Source: an uncultured Bacteroidales bacterium (GTDB lineage Bacteria; Bacteroidota; Bacteroidia; Bacteroidales; Paludibacteraceae). From it: DNA of 44,754 bases. The notes beneath the pieces are model-generated. The model saw only the letters and a program-made list of their open reading frames with translations, made no database searches and had not been told where the DNA came from. The stretch is from the NCBI GenBank assembly GCA_937892015.1, contig CALAUY010000049.1, forward strand, positions 1 through 44,754. The letters run 5' to 3'. How positions within the stretch are numbered: position 1 is the first letter of the stretch; the number at the start of each line of letters is the position of its first letter. Positions 43,264 through 44,754 of the stretch are shown here, piece by piece. Made by a program: the position numbers and the translations under genes.

Positions 43264-44715
43264 TTAGATAAATTTATTTTTTGAATCTTCATTTTGTCTG
43301 CGCCCCTTTTGCACTTGGTCGCGCATGTTGTTATTGCACCACGTGTTGGCATACTCGTAGATGCCGCGCTTCTCCAGCTCTTCCATCACCTGCGGTCCGA
43401 TGGCGTGAAGCAGTTTGCACGCCTCGTCTGCATCCACGCAATAGGCCACCGTGAAGTGGTCCATCATCGCCTTGTGCCAGCCCAACTCGTGGGCACACAG
43501 CGTCAGCAGCACATTCGTTTGCCAGATATACTCCAACTTGCAAGCGTGCTGTAGCGCCGAGTAGGCTTTACGGAAGCGACCCATGCCCATGAACGCGCCG
43601 CCCATCATCGTGTAGGACGCCGCTGTGGGGAACTCCCTTGTTAGTCGTTCGAACACCGCTATCGCATCTTCCACGCGGCCTAGTTGGGTGTACTGGTCGG
43701 CGAGCACGGACAACTGGTAGGCCGTGGCATCCTCGCCTTCTGCGCGAATCAGGTCGGCCAGCAGCGCACTAGCTATCTCCGCCTCCTTGGCATCGGCGAA
43801 GAAGAACGCCACACGCTCCACCAACTCCCAGTCGTCGGGACTGGTCATAAGTGCTTTCCACCCCCATTCGACGGCTTGCTCCGTACGGTCGCGCTCGTGG
43901 TCCAGTCGCGCCAAGAAGAGGTAGATATTCGCCCGCTGCTCATAGTCGGCATGCTCAGCGGCCTCTTGCCCATATTGGTAAGCCTCGTCTATACGCTCGG
44001 TGTGCAAGCAGCATTGCGCCTTCATCACCATGCTGTCAGCGTTCTCGGGATTGATGGCCATCGCATAGTCGCAGCACTCCTCCGCCTCTTTCCATTGCTC
44101 CTTGTCCATATAGATGCCGCTTTTGGCCAGCCATGCCTCCAAGCAGAATGAGTCAACCTCCAGCGCACGGTCGGCGCATTGCAGCACCTCCTCTGCCTTA
44201 CCCACACGGTTCAGGCAGAACAGCAAGCCCAGCATGGCGCGCAGGTCGTCCGGCACTGCTTCCAAGCAGCGGCGGTAGTACCGAATGGCGATGGAATACT
44301 GTCCCGCATTCAAGAAACCTACCCCAAGGTCGTACGCCACCATCGGGTCATCGAACTCCATCGCACGCTCCGCCCAACTGATGGCCTCCGTCACACGCCC
44401 CAATCGAGCCAGTGCGCCCGAGCGCAACATCAAGTGAAGCAGGTTGTCCTCCATGAACACCGACTCCAGCAACGTCATACATTCCTCAGGACGGTCGTCC
44501 ATCAGCGCGTACTCTGCCTGGAGCGAGATTGTCACCAGTTCCGTCGGATGCAACGTCTCTGCCAACTTAAGCACGTCCTCCAGCGCGTCCATGTCACTCG
44601 AGCCCGCGTAATAATGGAATATTTCATCCAACTCCATCGGATCGAAGTACATTGATGCACCGGCCGCTTTCTGATGCTCGTATTGCTCTACTATTTGAGG
44701 TTTCTCTTCTTCCAC
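43264..44715 (-). CDS. Tetratricopeptide-repeat protein
   Basis: A 483-aa soluble protein built almost wholly of TPR helices; clear units include AISWAERAMEFDDP, YSIAIRYYRRCLEAVPDD, EEVLQCADRALEVDS and WKEAEECCDYAMAINPEN. No signal peptide. TPR arrays bind partner proteins; the partner is unknown. The start is GTG at 44715, sharing its G with the TAG stop of an upstream frame (TAGTG). The next ATG is codon 22. The first gene of the unit fully inside the window, 5 bp before glyS. Confidence 0.85.
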   Translation of the reverse strand: MEEEKPQIVEQYEHQKAAGASMYFDPMELDEIFHYYAGSSDMDALEDVLKLAETLHPTELVTISLQAEYALMDDRPEECMTLLESVFMEDNLLHLMLRSGALARLGRVTEAISWAERAMEFDDPMVAYDLGVGFLNAGQYSIAIRYYRRCLEAVPDDLRAMLGLLFCLNRVGKAEEVLQCADRALEVDSFCLEAWLAKSGIYMDKEQWKEAEECCDYAMAINPENADSMVMKAQCCLHTERIDEAYQYGQEAAEHADYEQRANIYLFLARLDHERDRTEQAVEWGWKALMTSPDDWELVERVAFFFADAKEAEIASALLADLIRAEGEDATAYQLSVLADQYTQLGRVEDAIAVFERLTREFPTAASYTMMGGAFMGMGRFRKAYSALQHACKLEYIWQTNVLLTLCAHELGWHKAMMDHFTVAYCVDADEACKLLHAIGPQVMEELEKRGIYEYANTWCNNNMRDQVQKGRRQNEDSKNKFI

Positions 44716-44754
44716 TATAGTTCGTTATTCTTTACTTTCTTTTTACGTCCCACT
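44715..44754 (-). CDS. Possible 3' end of an upstream gene (partial)
   Basis: The last 12 codons and stop of a frame entering from beyond the window: Lys-rich GRKKKVKNNEL then TAG, overlapping the TPR start by one base. The overlap matches the coupling style of this operon, but the fragment is too short to identify. Confidence 0.35.
   Translation of the reverse strand, partial: VGRKKKVKNNEL

Overview
The window is Bacteroidota DNA, order Bacteroidales. Several genes are preceded by the Bacteroidota promoter pattern TTTG-N20-TAnnTTTG, and SusD-like, TamB, single-chain GlyRS and NfnAB genes are all of Bacteroidales type. It appears to join two different Bacteroidales sequences at about 8917-8926. 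There a 5'-truncated MFS transporter gene (minus strand) meets a 5'-truncated susD-like gene (plus strand) across the 10-bp palindrome GGCACGTGCC. An assembly or amplification chimera is the simplest explanation; a real rearrangement cannot be excluded from the sequence alone.

Left part (1-8925, perhaps Prevotellaceae): a secreted GH97 retaining alpha-galactosidase-type enzyme with a good promoter and terminator, then on the minus strand dnaA, an MCE/MlaD-like protein, an N-acetylmuramoyl-L-alanine amidase, folB and a free-standing homologue of the C-terminal part of class II ribonucleotide reductase. A divergent nitroreductase and the MFS fragment complete this part.

Right part, first block (8926-25428, plus strand): the susD-like fragment, two lipoproteins, and four large secreted proteins: a GHL10/DigH-like glycosidase, a 1497-aa modular protein with a starch-binding-like domain, a NAGPA-type phosphodiester glycosidase, and an amidase with propeller and Ig-like domains. 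The four secreted proteins, but not the two lipoproteins, end in the same short tail (K-[IV]-hydrophobic-[ED]-N-G ... I-I ... G-x-R-Y-[TS]-[VL]-[ML]-G), which looks like a surface-sorting signal. Together the genes suggest an extracellular system acting on bacterial cell-wall glycans or teichoic-acid-like polymers; this is inference.

Right part, second block (25479-44754, minus strand): a paired chromate transporter, a lytic transglycosylase, uridine kinase, electron-bifurcating NfnAB, deoC, psd, an SRPBCC protein and a divergent pyrE-like gene behind a very clear promoter. Then comes an 819-bp gene-free stretch crowded with short repeats, an orphan 509-aa gene of unknown function, and an operon (TPR protein - glyS - tamB - comM) closed by a terminator overlapping the comM stop.

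Spacers in the right part carry many tandem arrays with units of 7, 8, 9 or 11 bp, and four copies of a dispersed ~31-bp repeat. No rRNA, tRNA, CRISPR array or transposase was seen.
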